Positions 15,719 through 23,574 of a DNA stretch of 58,039 nt are shown in pieces. The position numbers and the translations under genes are program-made. The DNA comes from Furfurilactobacillus rossiae DSM 15814. GTDB taxonomy: Bacteria; Bacillota; Bacilli; Lactobacillales; Lactobacillaceae. The number at the start of each line of letters is the position of its first letter. Position 1 is the first letter of the stretch. The stretch spans positions 1 to 58,039 of the forward strand of contig NZ_AUAW01000015.1 of the NCBI RefSeq assembly GCF_000428925.1. Reading direction: 5' to 3'. The notes under the pieces were generated by a model. That model did no database searches. It had not been told where the DNA came from and saw only the letters and a program-made list of their open reading frames with translations.

Positions 15719-16525
15719 TTATAGACCGCCACTTACCATGCGGTCAAACATTCGGTAAGAAAGTTTGCGAGCGGCAATAACCATCCACTTATCGCGCATT
15801 GTGGCTTGATAACGCGTTTTAGGATGTTTGGTTTGAGCAACTTTGAGCATTAAAGCGCCGATTTGATCCGCCGTTTCTAATCCGGTCGGGGTGGCGCTGG
15901 TAAAGGCATCGACCATCTTACGGTACGCTGAGTTGGCTGGTGTAGCCGCAATGAGGTGATCTGCGGAAATTTTTAGCCAGTTAGTATTGGTACCGCCGGG
16001 TTCAGTGATGACAACTTCGATGCCGAACTGTTTGACTTCTAAACGAAGTGAATCGCTGAGCGCCTCAAACGCGTGTTTGGAGGCAAAGTACCAGCCGCCA
16101 AGTGGTGCGTAAATTTGACCAACGATGGAAGAGTTGTTGATGATCCGGCCAGAATGTTGAGCCCGCATCGTTGGCAATACCAGTTGGGTTAGGTTCATGG
16201 CCCCAAAAACATTCACATCGAATTGTTGCTTGGCTTCTTCGGGGGAGACGTCTTCCAGCGCGCCAAAAGAGCCATAGCCAGCGTTATTAATTAGGATGTC
16301 AATCCGGCCAGCGTCTTTTAGTACCTGATCGACAAAGGCCTGGTTAGATTGGGGATCAGTGACGTCCAAACGAAGGGTGTGGATACCTAATTTGGACAAG
16401 TGCGCCATTTTTTCAATGCGGCGGGCGCCGGCGTAAACAGTATAACCAGCGTCAAAGAATTGTTTGGCCGCCGATTCACCCATGCCTGAGGATGCACCAG
16501 TAATGATCGCAACGGGTTTAGTCAT
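15719..16525 (-). CDS. Short-chain dehydrogenase/reductase (SDR)
   Basis: 268 residues, classical SDR. It has TGASSGMG for NAD(P) binding, NNAGYG, catalytic Ser in NNSSIVG, and YFASK as the Tyr-x3-Lys pair. An Arg pair after strand 2 (ARRIEK) suggests NADPH. Its promoter on the minus strand is TTGACA, 17 bp, TATATT. It contains the same GAAT-N4-ATTC operator as the divergent tetR promoter, so it is almost certainly repressed by that TetR protein. Substrate unknown. Confidence 0.9.
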   Translation of the reverse strand: MTKPVAIITGASSGMGESAAKQFFDAGYTVYAGARRIEKMAHLSKLGIHTLRLDVTDPQSNQAFVDQVLKDAGRIDILINNAGYGSFGALEDVSPEEAKQQFDVNVFGAMNLTQLVLPTMRAQHSGRIINNSSIVGQIYAPLGGWYFASKHAFEALSDSLRLEVKQFGIEVVITEPGGTNTNWLKISADHLIAATPANSAYRKMVDAFTSATPTGLETADQIGALMLKVAQTKHPKTRYQATMRDKWMVIAARKLSYRMFDRMVSGGL

Positions 16526-16541
16526 GTTAATAATCTCCTTT

Positions 16542-16692
16542 AAGGAATATAAATTCTTTTATTGAGCAAAAAAATAAATGAGTAACTGGATTCAATTGAA
16601 CGTGTTTTAATATAAAAGAATTTTTATTCTTTGTCAATCATTTGTTTAAAAAGACTTTTTATCTTGACCAGGAATCTAAATTCTTTTATAGT
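16542..16692. promoter_or_regulatory. Divergent SDR/tetR promoters with three GAAT-N4-ATTC operators
   Basis: Three sites share GAATNNNNATTC: 16546-16557, inside 16615-16632 (AAAGAAT-TTTT-ATTCTTT) and 16672-16683. The second fills the 17-bp spacer of the SDR promoter (TTGACA/TATATT on the minus strand). The third fills the 17-bp spacer of the tetR promoter (TTGACC 16664-16669, TATAGT 16687-16692). The first lies by the SDR ribosome binding site. Binding would block both polymerases. Confidence 0.8.
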
Positions 16693-16698
16693 GGCAAC

Positions 16699-17283
16699 AT
16701 GAGAGAAAAAGATGAAAATCGTCGGCAACATATCCTTGACGTGACAACAAAAATGATTATTTCAGAGGGTATTAGCGGCGTGACCCTAACCAAAGTAGCG
16801 AAAGCGGCAGGTATTTCGCAATCTAATATTTATATCTACTTTAAGGACAAGGCAGATATCGTCAAGCAAACCTTTTTAAGTCGTAAACAGCTCATTGGTG
16901 ATTATTTAATGACGCATTATTCACCAAAGGGCAGTGCTATTGAAAACCTAACGCTGTTTGCGCGGGCACTTTATCAGTTTGCTATCGAAGATCCTGATGA
17001 CATGGCGCTTATTCAACAATTTAATGCGTCGCCTGTGCTCGCAACGTTAGATCTATCAAAGGAAGACGCCGAACTAAACTTTAACCAGATCTTCAAAGAG
17101 CTAAAGCAGGGTGTTGAAGGCGGCGAACTGCGTGAGATGGATCCTGATGTTATTTTGACCATGGGTTTTGTCACGATTACGACATATGCACAACGAGTGG
17201 CTGCTAAAACGATTGATCCTGTTACGACGCCTTTGAGTGCCGTCATTGATATGATTATTGCGGCTAGCAGAAAGCCGGCCTGA
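16699..17283 (+). CDS. TetR-family repressor, apparently leaderless
   Basis: 194 residues from the ATG at 16699. The N-terminal helix-turn-helix is GISGVTLTKVAKAAGISQSNIYIYFKDKADIVKQ, followed by a helical ligand domain. I chose this ATG because TTGACC/TATAGT with 17-bp spacing puts the transcription start on its A and no ribosome binding site precedes it. It should repress itself and the divergent SDR gene through GAAT-N4-ATTC sites. The inducer is unknown. Confidence 0.88.
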   Translation: MREKDENRRQHILDVTTKMIISEGISGVTLTKVAKAAGISQSNIYIYFKDKADIVKQTFLSRKQLIGDYLMTHYSPKGSAIENLTLFARALYQFAIEDPDDMALIQQFNASPVLATLDLSKEDAELNFNQIFKELKQGVEGGELREMDPDVILTMGFVTITTYAQRVAAKTIDPVTTPLSAVIDMIIAASRKPA

Positions 17284-17285
17284 AT

Positions 17286-17420
17286 TTGCAAACGGACTTG
17301 AAGCAAATGTGGTCGACTTTGAATGATCAGTATATTGAATTGTTGGGTGCTGATGGGGAGCAAGCGTTGCGAACCTTACTGAATGCTGATTTCGATGTAC
17401 TTAAAGCTAACAAAGGCTAA
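17286..17420 (+). pseudogene. C-terminal remnant of a lost helical protein (regulator-like)
   Basis: An open frame directly after tetR encodes LKQMWSTLNDQYIELLGADG and QALRTLLNADFDVLKANKG, then a stop. It has no start or ribosome binding site and is in a different frame from tetR. It resembles the last helices of a MarR-like protein, but the assignment is weak. It marks a deletion at this junction. Confidence 0.4.
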
Positions 17421-17879
17421 TTATTGTTTGGCAACCCACTGTTTTAGGCAGTCGAGCATATCCTGACTTTGCTTGAAAAACAATGCTGGTGCGCTATCCA
17501 AATCGAAGAAGCGCACCGCGGTAGTTTCGTTGGTTACCTGATCCAACAGGCGACCACCAGCCTCTTTAACAACAAACAAAGTAGAAATGATTTGCGTTTC
17601 ATCGCCGTTAGGGTAGGTATAGAAATATTTATCGAAGACACCGAGTGTTTGGTTCACTGTAACCGATAGCCCAGTGTCTTCTTTAAATTCACGCACCATT
17701 GCTTCCTTGTATGACTCGCCGAATTCCAAGTAACCGCCTGGTAGACACCAGCCACCAGTATCTGCGCGTTCTTGGAGTAAAATTTGTTGTTGATCGTTTA
17801 GTAAACACCCAGTTGAAGAATTCAAAATTAATGGGCGATGACCGGTAAGCGAGCGAATCTCTTTAATATAATTTGCCAT
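17421..17879 (-). CDS. Nudix hydrolase
   Basis: 152 residues. The Nudix box runs GGYLEFGESYKEAMVREFKE followed by DTGL. The final Glu of REUxEE is Asp here, which may weaken metal binding. It would hydrolyse a nucleoside diphosphate derivative. I start at the MANYIK Met because CAGGAG is well placed before it. It is a paralogue of the next gene and lies last in a row of three minus-strand genes. Confidence 0.85.
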   Translation of the reverse strand: MANYIKEIRSLTGHRPLILNSSTGCLLNDQQQILLQERADTGGWCLPGGYLEFGESYKEAMVREFKEDTGLSVTVNQTLGVFDKYFYTYPNGDETQIISTLFVVKEAGGRLLDQVTNETTAVRFFDLDSAPALFFKQSQDMLDCLKQWVAKQ

Positions 17880-17938
17880 GTCGAACACTCCTGTTTCGTT
17901 CAATTAATGTGGAAAATTTAATGGGTCGACCAATCAGG

Positions 17939-18403
17939 TTAATCATAAAACGGAATGTCGGATTGTTGAAGATGTTTCCAAATCATTTTAGCTTGATTGT
18001 TGAACAATTGGGGATGATCTTTTAGCGAAAACCAACGTAATGAGCTGGTCTCATCGTTGTCTGCATTAAGCTGACCGGATACTAGCTGCATTTCGAAAAT
18101 GATGCCAACTGTTTGCGCAACGTCACCATTGGGATAGTGAGCAATGAAATCGGAAGTGGTGCCTAACAGTCGCGTTACTTTAGTTAGGAGCCCCGTTTCT
18201 TCTTGAATTTCCCGAATGACAGCGTGGCGAGTCGACTCGCCGTACTGAAGCATGCCGCCGGGGAAACCCCACAACTGTGAGTCTGATCGTTGCTGCAATA
18301 AGATGGGCCCGTCAGTATTTCTGAGGATGCCACCAGCAAAGACTAGGATAAGTGGCTGATGGCCGATGATTTGACGTAAACCTTGTATATAATTTTCATT
18401 CAT
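17939..18403 (-). CDS. Nudix hydrolase, paralogue of the adjacent gene
   Basis: 154 residues with an intact Nudix box, GGMLQYGESTRHAVIREIQE followed by ETGLL. Its start overlaps the stop of the MFS gene (ATGA), so they are translationally coupled. It is about as long as its neighbour at 17421 and shares its plan: GHxPLIL near the N-terminus and YPNGD before the last strands. A tandem duplication is likely. Substrate unknown. Confidence 0.87.
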   Translation of the reverse strand: MNENYIQGLRQIIGHQPLILVFAGGILRNTDGPILLQQRSDSQLWGFPGGMLQYGESTRHAVIREIQEETGLLTKVTRLLGTTSDFIAHYPNGDVAQTVGIIFEMQLVSGQLNADNDETSSLRWFSLKDHPQLFNNQAKMIWKHLQQSDIPFYD

Positions 18404-19614
18404 TTTGTTTCCTTCTCTCTAAAAAATAAGTGCGTTATGAGTGCCGTAACAATCGTGCCTAAACTGATAAGTAAAAAAGTGAAATTACCGATTTGATTAA
18501 TAATCTGACCGAAGAGAAAACTCCCAAGTGGTGCTAAACATGAAACGGTTAAAAAGACAGCGCTGAAAACACGACCAAGAAATTCACGGTTAGTATGCGT
18601 TTGAACAAAAGCAAAAAAATTGATGTTGAACCGGGCCATGATGAATTCACAGACAAATGTGATCACTAACAGGAACCAATAATTGGTCCAAAATCCAGCA
18701 AGTCCGAGAATCGCACTGCCACCAACGAGGTCGGCAAACATTTGCCGCAAGTTAGCTTCACGATTTCGTTTACCGACCCACAAACCGCATAAAATACCAC
18801 CGGCCGCCTGGGCAAATAAAAGCCAGCTGTAATTGATCGCAGGTAGTTGATAGACATGGTGAATCAGGTAAGGCAGGAGAATATCTAGGCCGGCATAGAA
18901 GAAGTTGACCCATGCACAGATAATTATGATATCCAGCAATGCCGGCGTTTGCCTAAGGTAGGTGAAACCGGTGATCAAACTGTTAATGAAATTTTGTTTT
19001 TCGTGATTTGGGGCAAACCGGTATCTCAATGTTGCATCCAGTACTGCCGCGAACACAAATGACCAACCATTTAGCCACATAAAGGCGCGGAGGTTCATGA
19101 AACTAAAACCGATTAGCAGACCGCCTAAGGCTGGCCCAACGAGTTTAATTAAGTAAGACGTACTGTTTGTGGTCGCGTTAAACCGCGGTAGGTGATCTTT
19201 ATCAATAATTTCTGGGGTGATGGCCTTAACGGATGGCGAATTAAATGCGAAAACGAAGGCCAAAATGCCCGACATGACAGTGAGAAGGACAATTTGTGGT
19301 CGTTGAGTATTGATAAACAGGGCAACCGTGATGCAGGCCACCGCCGAGAGCAAGTCTGAGCAGATCAATAAACGCTGGCGATTGTGTTGATCGACGACAG
19401 GACCGGAAAAAAGGTTTCCTGCCACCATTGCTACTCCAGCGACAGCGTTGATTGTGCCGAGGGCACTCGCGTTGCCGGTGAGCTTGATTAGATACCAATT
19501 TAGCGCAAATGTATAAAGAATACTGCCGAGCTTAGAAATGATGGCACTGCTTAACAACGGCCAACTAAAATGATGCGTCTGAGTGCTTGTTTCCGTTTGA
19601 ATTAAAGCCTTCAT
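18400..19614 (-). CDS. MFS transporter (drug-efflux-like)
   Basis: 404 residues with about 12 membrane helices. It has a conserved MFS loop GNLFSGPVVDQHNRQRLLICSD between helices 2 and 3, and the interdomain loop RYRFAPNHEKQ. It resembles the MFS_3/EntS/Mef group of exporters. It heads an operon with two Nudix genes, and a divergent Rgg-type regulator sits at 19745, suggesting inducible export of a compound. Confidence 0.85.
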   Translation of the reverse strand: MKALIQTETSTQTHHFSWPLLSSAIISKLGSILYTFALNWYLIKLTGNASALGTINAVAGVAMVAGNLFSGPVVDQHNRQRLLICSDLLSAVACITVALFINTQRPQIVLLTVMSGILAFVFAFNSPSVKAITPEIIDKDHLPRFNATTNSTSYLIKLVGPALGGLLIGFSFMNLRAFMWLNGWSFVFAAVLDATLRYRFAPNHEKQNFINSLITGFTYLRQTPALLDIIIICAWVNFFYAGLDILLPYLIHHVYQLPAINYSWLLFAQAAGGILCGLWVGKRNREANLRQMFADLVGGSAILGLAGFWTNYWFLLVITFVCEFIMARFNINFFAFVQTHTNREFLGRVFSAVFLTVSCLAPLGSFLFGQIINQIGNFTFLLISLGTIVTALITHLFFREKETK

Positions 19615-19680
19615 GATTTCCGTTCGCCTCCTTGAATTAATAATTCTCAGTGTAGCCGGCGGGAAGAAATTGAAGATTTT

Positions 19681-19709
19681 TTGTCTCTGATTTCGACATT
19701 GCGTATAAT
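19681..19709 (+). promoter_or_regulatory. Promoter of the Rgg-type gene
   Basis: TTGTCT, exactly 17 bp, then TATAAT. It lies in the region shared with the divergent MFS operon. Confidence 0.65.
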
Positions 19710-19744
19710 CTGAAGTGTTAGTTAGGGATGAAGGAGGCTACGCA

Positions 19745-20599
19745 ATGACAGTCGGTGAAGTGCTTCGCCAGTTACGTATCGATAAAAATCTGACCCAAAG
19801 AGAAGTGGCAGCAGGTATTATGTCACGTTCTCATCTATCTGAATTGGAACATGGTGATTATTACCCAGCATATGACACAATGTTGCGCCTACTTCGGCGC
19901 TTAAATATCACGTTGACAGAGTTTCAAACCGAGATTGGCGCCATTTCTGACGAACCGGGACGAGCTTATATTCAGCATACGAATCATTTATCAACGGAGC
20001 AGAAGTTGCCTGAGTTGGAACGTTACCTCACCGAGGTGTTTACAGATGATGTGGCTAAGTCCGATCTGCGTTTACGTATGAAGCGATTAAATATGCTGGG
20101 GCTGGTTAACTTCGAACTGCACCCACAGACAGTGAATTTAAACGATTATCAACCAATTTTTGATTACTTACTAGGATGTCAAAATTGGCACGAATACGAA
20201 ATTCGGTTGCTGGCAAACTCAATTTTTCTGGCCCAATATGACGTTGCCAAAATGTTGGCCCATCAGTTTGTAACGAAGGGACGCCGTGTTCACTTCCACG
20301 ATTTTAAGATTAAAGTGGCGCTGTTCTTTCACAATCTAATGGAAATTGCGCTTGATCATGGGGATGACCGGTTATCGAAGCAGTATGCGACCCAGTCCTT
20401 GTTTTACGGAAAAGCCGCGCACAGTCTGTCGTTTCAGATTGATGCAGAAATCTTCCTGGAATTAATCGCCATTCGTGCGGGAACAGATATCGGTCAAAAT
20501 AAACAAAAAATCGAACACCGAATTTCGATGTTCGAAGAATTAGGCTATCAAGATGTTGCCAACAGTCGACGTCAAGCGGTTAAAAAATATCTTGCTTGA
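19745..20599 (+). CDS. Rgg/MutR-family transcriptional regulator
   Basis: 284 residues. The N-terminal XRE helix-turn-helix is GEVLRQLRIDKNLTQREVAA followed by GIMSRSHLSELEHGDYYP, then a long helical repeat domain typical of Rgg peptide-sensing regulators. The ATG at 19745 has AAGGAGG correctly spaced; an upstream in-frame ATG does not. No short hydrophobic pheromone gene is visible beside it, so it may answer to a distant peptide or another ligand. It probably controls the divergent MFS-Nudix-Nudix operon. Confidence 0.85.
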   Translation: MTVGEVLRQLRIDKNLTQREVAAGIMSRSHLSELEHGDYYPAYDTMLRLLRRLNITLTEFQTEIGAISDEPGRAYIQHTNHLSTEQKLPELERYLTEVFTDDVAKSDLRLRMKRLNMLGLVNFELHPQTVNLNDYQPIFDYLLGCQNWHEYEIRLLANSIFLAQYDVAKMLAHQFVTKGRRVHFHDFKIKVALFFHNLMEIALDHGDDRLSKQYATQSLFYGKAAHSLSFQIDAEIFLELIAIRAGTDIGQNKQKIEHRISMFEELGYQDVANSRRQAVKKYLA

Positions 20600-20617
20600 A
20601 CGTATGGTGCAGTAGCC

Positions 20618-20664
20618 ACAAAACGACGCGCCAACTCTAATAAGGGGTCAACGCGTCGTTTTGT
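20618..20664. terminator. Bidirectional terminator
   Basis: ACAAAACGACGCG pairs exactly with CGCGTCGTTTTGT, between convergent genes. Confidence 0.88.
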
Positions 20665-20682
20665 TATCTCATGTGAATGTTT

Positions 20683-21333
20683 TTAGAATGCTTGGTCAAT
20701 CGGTGTGTCACCGGAGCCAATCGTGTAGGATTGGCGAATTGTATCAGGTGCATCGATCAACTCAGTAATGGTTGCGGCGACGTCGGCGCGCGGAATCTTA
20801 ACGCCTTTTTCGTCAGCTGGGTTAATGGTGATTTCACCAGTACCGGCGTCATTAGTTAAATATCCAGGGCGAATGATGGTGTAGTCGAGACTAGTTTGTT
20901 TCAGCATTTCGTCCGCGTAACGTTTGGCAATCATGTAAGGCTTGATGCCACTTGCGTCCCACGCTTCACGGTGATTGCTGAAGATGGAGCTGACCATGAT
21001 ATAACGTTTGATGCCAGCCTGTTCAGCACCTTCCATGGTTTTAACGGCACCGTCTAGGTCAACAATTAAGGTTTGATCGTCACCAGTCTTGCCACCTGAC
21101 CCTGCGGAGAAGACGATGGTGTCCGCGCCAGTGGCCTTGAACTGCTCAGCCATTTTATCTGGTAGTGCGTTGAGGTCAAACTCAGTTGGGTGGACAAACG
21201 GACTGTCTGGGAATACGTCAGCCTGTGCAAGGTTACGAATGCCAGCAAAGACTGCGATACCCTTCTCCGCCAAATCGGCAACGATTTGTTGCCCAATATG
21301 ACCATGTGCACCAACTAGAAATACAGAACTCAT
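20683..21333 (-). CDS. NAD(P)-binding atypical SDR (YwnB/YhfK-like)
   Basis: 216 residues. It starts with the Rossmann motif VFLVGAHGHIGQQIV. It continues with VFSAGSG, YIMVSSI and a KRYADEML helix, as in the atypical SDRs that bind NAD(P) and often act as flavin reductase-like or sensor proteins. A Tyr is present (GIKPYMIAKRYAD, a YxxxK match). Substrate unknown. It ends next to the terminator shared with the Rgg gene. Confidence 0.82.
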   Translation of the reverse strand: MSSVFLVGAHGHIGQQIVADLAEKGIAVFAGIRNLAQADVFPDSPFVHPTEFDLNALPDKMAEQFKATGADTIVFSAGSGGKTGDDQTLIVDLDGAVKTMEGAEQAGIKRYIMVSSIFSNHREAWDASGIKPYMIAKRYADEMLKQTSLDYTIIRPGYLTNDAGTGEITINPADEKGVKIPRADVAATITELIDAPDTIRQSYTIGSGDTPIDQAF

Positions 21334-21516
21334 AAGAATCCTCCTTAAACTGTAACTGAAATAATTTCAATAACAGCAGTGTAGCGACAATAAACAAAGA
21401 TTACAAACATTTACAGCTGAGTTTCCTGAATCCCTTTTGTTTAGGTGAGAGAATTGCTATACTAAATGAGAGTTTTAACCATTTTCTAATGTTAGAGAAA
21501 GAATTGGAGATGTTTT

Positions 21517-23484
21517 ATGAGTTTAAAACATAATTTGACCGCGTCTTTAGTTGGTGGGGCCAGCAGTGCAACTGAAGGTACTGCATCAGTTAAAGACGAT
21601 CTATACCTAAGTGTTAACGGGGAATGGCTGAAGACAGCAAAAATACCAGCGGATTTGCCAACTATCGGCGGTTTTACGGATCTAGAAGTCGGCATCGAAA
21701 CAACGCTAATAACAGATTTTGAAGAAATGTTAGCTGGAAAGGTAGAACCCAATAATGTCTTGCTAGCTAATTTTATCGAGTATTATCGACTGCTTAATGA
21801 CGTCAAATCCCGTGACAAAGCAGGCTTTTCGCCAATTAAGAGTTTAATTGATGAGGTACAGTCTGTTTCTGATTTTAAGGAACTCCAAGACAAGTTGTTG
21901 CCTTTTCTCAAACAAAATGTTGGTAGTTTGTTTCCACTTAGTGTTGACCCAGACATGAAGGATGCAAAACACCATGTTTTAACGGTAGGCGCCCCCCGTC
22001 TTATTTTACCTGATACGACGTATTATGAAGCCAGCAACGAGCAGGGATCTCAGCTTTTGCAGTTATACAGAGGTATGATGACGAAGCTGTTCACAGAAGC
22101 TGGTTTTGCGGAATCAAAAACTCAGCAAATTTTAGATCAAGCTTTTTCGTTTGATGCTAAGCTGGCACAACATAAAAAGAGCAGTGAAGAAATGTCAGAT
22201 GTAGTCAAACAATACAATCCAGAAACACTGACAGAATTCGGTCGACATAGTTCAGTTCTTGATTTGAAAGCTTATGTTGATTTAGCCTTAAGCGGCCGTG
22301 TGACGCGGGTCATTGTTGATGATCCTAAATATTATAATGGGCTTAATGACATTATTACGACTGATAGTTTAGGAGAAATTAAAAGCTGGCTGCTTGTGCA
22401 GATTCTACATAAGTGGAGCGGTTACCTTTCTGAGGACATTCGGACCATCGGCAGTGAATATGGATGCGCGCTAATGGGCATGGAAGAGGCAACGCCTCTT
22501 GAAAGATATGCCTTTGAGACAGCAAAAAATCAATTTGACATGGTTGTCGGCGATTATTATGCTCGCAAATATTTTGGTACAAAAGCAAAACACGATGTTA
22601 TGCATATGGTTCAACGAATGGTTGATATTTATAAAGAACGTTTATCACATAGCGATTGGCTAAGTGAAGAAACACGTCAAAAGGCCATTTTAAAACTTAA
22701 GACATTGGTTCCAAATGTCGGCTTTCCTGACAAAATTGATCCAGTTTATAGTAAATATGTTGTTACGCCTGCCTCAGAAGGCGGAACTTTAGTTGGTAAC
22801 AGGTTGCGTTTTCGTGAAATTGAATTACAAAATAATTTTGACCAAATTAATCAGCCTGTAGATCGAACAATGTGGGCAGATATAGATCCAGCAACTGTCA
22901 ACGCATACTACGAACCGACGGCCAACATCATTGTCTTTCCTGCAGCAATCTTACAAGCGCCTTTTTATAGTTTAAAGCAGACTGAATCTGAAAACTTTGG
23001 CGGTATTGGTGCTGTGATGGCCCATGAAATTTCCCATGCATTTGACAATAATGGCTCTCAATTTGATGAACATGGAAATATGAAAAATTGGTGGACAAGA
23101 GTAGATTTAGAACATTTTAAAAAGCTAACGGATTCAATGGTTGAGGAATTTGATGGTATTGAATTTGTTGGGCAAAAAGTTAACGGTAGGTTGACTGTGA
23201 CAGAAAATGTTGCAGATGGTGGTGGACTAAATTGTGCGTTAGAAGCAGCAAAGACAGATACTGATTTTTCTGCAAAAGATTTCTTTGAAAATTGGGCAAA
23301 AATTTGGCGAGAAAAGTCTAGTACGGAATTTTTACACTGGGTTATGGCTACTGACGTTCACGCACCATCCAAACTACGTGCCAACGTTCAGGCTCAAAAT
23401 ATCGACGATTTCTACACCACGTTTGATGTTCACGAGGGTGACGGGATGTGGTTAGCACCCGAAAAACGAGTTCACATTTGGTAG
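21517..23484 (+). CDS. pepO: M13-family zinc endopeptidase PepO, copy 1
   Basis: 655 residues, full length for neprilysin-like PepO. The zinc site is HEISH starting at residue 503 (MAHEISHAFDNNG), with the third ligand Glu in ENVADGGGL. NAYYEPTANIIVFPA and the terminal DVHAPSKLRANVQAQN are family hallmarks. It cleaves casein-derived oligopeptides in the cytoplasm. No signal peptide is present. Its codon use is more AT-rich than that of copy 2, 90 bp downstream, to which it aligns from end to end. Confidence 0.92.
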   Translation: MSLKHNLTASLVGGASSATEGTASVKDDLYLSVNGEWLKTAKIPADLPTIGGFTDLEVGIETTLITDFEEMLAGKVEPNNVLLANFIEYYRLLNDVKSRDKAGFSPIKSLIDEVQSVSDFKELQDKLLPFLKQNVGSLFPLSVDPDMKDAKHHVLTVGAPRLILPDTTYYEASNEQGSQLLQLYRGMMTKLFTEAGFAESKTQQILDQAFSFDAKLAQHKKSSEEMSDVVKQYNPETLTEFGRHSSVLDLKAYVDLALSGRVTRVIVDDPKYYNGLNDIITTDSLGEIKSWLLVQILHKWSGYLSEDIRTIGSEYGCALMGMEEATPLERYAFETAKNQFDMVVGDYYARKYFGTKAKHDVMHMVQRMVDIYKERLSHSDWLSEETRQKAILKLKTLVPNVGFPDKIDPVYSKYVVTPASEGGTLVGNRLRFREIELQNNFDQINQPVDRTMWADIDPATVNAYYEPTANIIVFPAAILQAPFYSLKQTESENFGGIGAVMAHEISHAFDNNGSQFDEHGNMKNWWTRVDLEHFKKLTDSMVEEFDGIEFVGQKVNGRLTVTENVADGGGLNCALEAAKTDTDFSAKDFFENWAKIWREKSSTEFLHWVMATDVHAPSKLRANVQAQNIDDFYTTFDVHEGDGMWLAPEKRVHIW

Positions 23485-23574
23485 GCCGTCGTTGTTGATT
23501 TTACGTTGGCAACGGTGAGATAGTATTGGTGTTTGAACGATAATAAAAATAGACTTGAAAACGAGGCAGTATAT

